From positions 1-6,361 of the forward strand of contig NMQN01000512.1 of assembly GCA_003575245.1 (NCBI GenBank): a stretch of 6,361 nucleotides of DNA, written 5' to 3'. The DNA comes from Candidatus Atribacteria bacterium 1244-E10-H5-B2 (GTDB taxonomy: Bacteria > Atribacterota > JS1 > SB-45 > 34-128). Below the pieces are notes generated by a model that did not search any database, was not told the origin of the DNA, and was given only the letters and a program-made list of their open reading frames with translations. The translations under genes and the position numbers were made by a program. Each line of letters starts with the position of its first letter. The stretch's first letter is position 1. Shown piece after piece: positions 5,538-6,361 of the stretch.

Positions 5538-5579
5538 CTATACGCTATACGCTATACGCTATACTATACACGATATACG
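5538..5579 (-). repeat. Inverted heptamer array, CTATACG family, six units
   Basis: Three perfect CTATACG units (5538, 5545, 5552) are followed by three variants to 5579 (CTATACT, ATACACG, ATATACG). They are the reverse complement of the CGTATAG-type array at 5231-5265, so the gap is bounded by facing copies. The array ends just before the AAGGAG ribosome-binding site (5588-5593) of the next gene and would lie in its leader. Confidence 0.88.
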
Positions 5580-5600
5580 AGATAGAGAAGGAGCAAAATC

Positions 5601-6239
5601 ATGAAAATAAAATGGTTAGGGCATTCTTCGTTTTTAATTGAATCTGAAAAAGGAATTAAAATTATCACTGATCCTTTCGATGAAACTCTTGGCTATAAAC
5701 TCCCTCGAATTAAAGTAAACATTGTGACTGTTAGCCACGAACATTTTGACCATAATTTTGTGAGAGGAGTGAGAGGAAGACCGGTAGTTTTTAAAGGTCT
5801 GGTAAATAGAGAATCACATAAAATGGAATTTAGAGGAATATCAGCTTATCATGATAGCGTTTACGGAGGACAGCGAGGACCAAATACTATATTTGTTATA
5901 AAAGCGGATGGATTTAACTTGTGCCACTTAGGTGATTTGGGGCATATTTTAGATTCTGATAAATTAGCAGAGATAGGTACAATAGACATTCTATTTATTC
6001 CTGTGGGAGGATTTTATACCATAGATAACAGTCAAGCCACTCAGATAATTAAAGATATTGAACCTAAGATAGCAATTCCCATGCATTATAAGACGGAGGC
6101 AATTAAATTTTCTATAGACCCAGTAGAAGTGTTTCTATCAAATAAAGATAATGTACAAAGATTAGAATCGTGCGAGTTCGAAATAACAGAGGATAAATTG
6201 CCTAAAAATACCCAAATTTATGTTTTACAATATGAATAG
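5601..6239 (+). CDS. Metallo-beta-lactamase-fold metal-dependent hydrolase (COG2220/UlaG-like type)
   Basis: The 212-residue protein has the metallo-beta-lactamase signature HEHFDH (H46, H48, D50, H51), preceded by the N-terminal GHSSF typical of the Lactamase_B_3 / COG2220 branch (H8). Other conserved-looking residues are H84 (AYHD), H109 and D112 in HLGDLG, IPVGG at 133-137, and the terminal ligand H162 in IPMHYKT. These indicate a two-metal hydrolase site. Length is usual for the compact members of this branch. Substrates vary widely in the family (lactones, phosphodiesters, unknown), so none is assigned. No signal peptide or membrane segment is present, so it is probably cytoplasmic. ATG 5601 has AAGGAG seven bases upstream. 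It stands alone between repeat arrays, with no co-directional gene closer than 370 bases upstream. Its TAG stop lies inside a GAATAGT heptamer. Confidence 0.93.
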   Translation: MKIKWLGHSSFLIESEKGIKIITDPFDETLGYKLPRIKVNIVTVSHEHFDHNFVRGVRGRPVVFKGLVNRESHKMEFRGISAYHDSVYGGQRGPNTIFVIKADGFNLCHLGDLGHILDSDKLAEIGTIDILFIPVGGFYTIDNSQATQIIKDIEPKIAIPMHYKTEAIKFSIDPVEVFLSNKDNVQRLESCEFEITEDKLPKNTQIYVLQYE

Positions 6240-6261
6240 TCTATAGTTATCGTATATCGTA
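6234..6261 (+). repeat. Heptamer array overlapping the end of the metallo-hydrolase gene
   Basis: Four units start at 6234 (GAATAGT), 6241 (CTATAGT), 6248 and 6255 (both TATCGTA). The last sense codon GAA and the TAG stop are part of the first unit, which is identical to units downstream of uvrA at 946 and 953. Confidence 0.75.
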
Positions 6262-6276
6262 AAGAAACAAAATTCA

Positions 6277-6356
6277 GAAGACAAGTTAGTATCGAGTATT
6301 GCGTTATGAAAATAGAATTCAGAAATAAGGAGATAGAATATTATATAGAGGAGATT
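6277..6356 (+). repeat. Composite heptamer block, GAAGACA/AGTTAGT/ATCGAGT then GAATTCA units
   Basis: GAAGACA (6277), AGTTAGT (6284), ATCGAGT (6291) and ATTGCGT (6298) repeat the composite order seen in the earlier gaps. After a short join, purine-rich units follow from 6315 (GAATTCA, GAAATAA, GGAGATA, GAATATT) in steps of seven to about 6356, with increasing degeneracy. Confidence 0.7.
6348..6353 (+). promoter_or_regulatory. Possible ribosome-binding site of the next gene
   Basis: GAGGAG lies eight bases before the right edge, so a start codon immediately beyond the window would be well spaced. It falls within the last degenerate heptamers, as the GGAGG of the nuclease-like gene falls in the last octamer. 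The start codon is not visible. Confidence 0.4.
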
Positions 6357-6361
6357 TAATC

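Noticed and set aside
6306..6359. 17-codon ATG open frame at the right edge
   Set aside because: It is made entirely of degenerate heptamer units and has no ribosome-binding site of its own; chance frame.

Overview
The window is AT-rich bacterial chromosomal DNA with four complete protein genes and one gene cut by the left edge, all on the plus strand. The gene set (nucleotide-excision-repair proteins UvrA and UvrC, a gamma-carbonic-anhydrase-family protein and a metallo-beta-lactamase-fold hydrolase) is ordinary bacterial housekeeping. The low GC and lysine/isoleucine-rich proteins would fit an uncultured low-GC lineage. Atribacterota is a guess from the style of the intergenic repeats; no marker gene here fixes the phylum.

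Layout. 1-937 is the C-terminal third of uvrA. A short repeat-bearing spacer leads to uvrC (1001-2500), which overlaps a gamma-carbonic-anhydrase-like gene (2497-2997) by four bases, so these look like one repair-led transcription unit. A 742-base gap (2998-3739) holds no gene but is largely built of short imperfect tandem units, plus one non-repeat island (about 3518-3632) with a good sigma-70-type promoter candidate. Next comes a 496-residue protein (3740-5230) with two HARE-HTH-like DNA-binding modules, a possible B3-like barrel and a PD-(D/E)XK (FokI-like) nuclease-like domain whose first acidic residue is doubtful. A second gap (5231-5600) again has repeat arrays at both ends. It is followed by the metallo-hydrolase gene (5601-6239), more repeats, and a ribosome-binding-site-like sequence at the right edge.

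The most unusual feature is the intergenic DNA. Several families that differ in sequence (CGTATCT/GTATCGA, CTATACG/CGTATAG, GAATAGT/CGTTAGT, GAAGCCA/GAATTCA) all have a period of exactly seven bases. A further family (ATTGGTTA/TTAGTTAG) has a period of eight. Blocks often join in register, form composite modules that recur in different gaps, abut or include the stop codons of flanking genes, and occur in opposite orientations at the two ends of each long gap, so long-range hairpins are possible. The closest known parallel I can name is the heptanucleotide STRR repeats of filamentous cyanobacteria. Here several unit families are mixed, and the organism does not look cyanobacterial.

Functionally, uvrA and uvrC belong to one pathway. 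The nuclease-like protein stands alone, with no methyltransferase or helicase partner in view. The carbonic-anhydrase-like and metallo-hydrolase genes have no evident link to repair.
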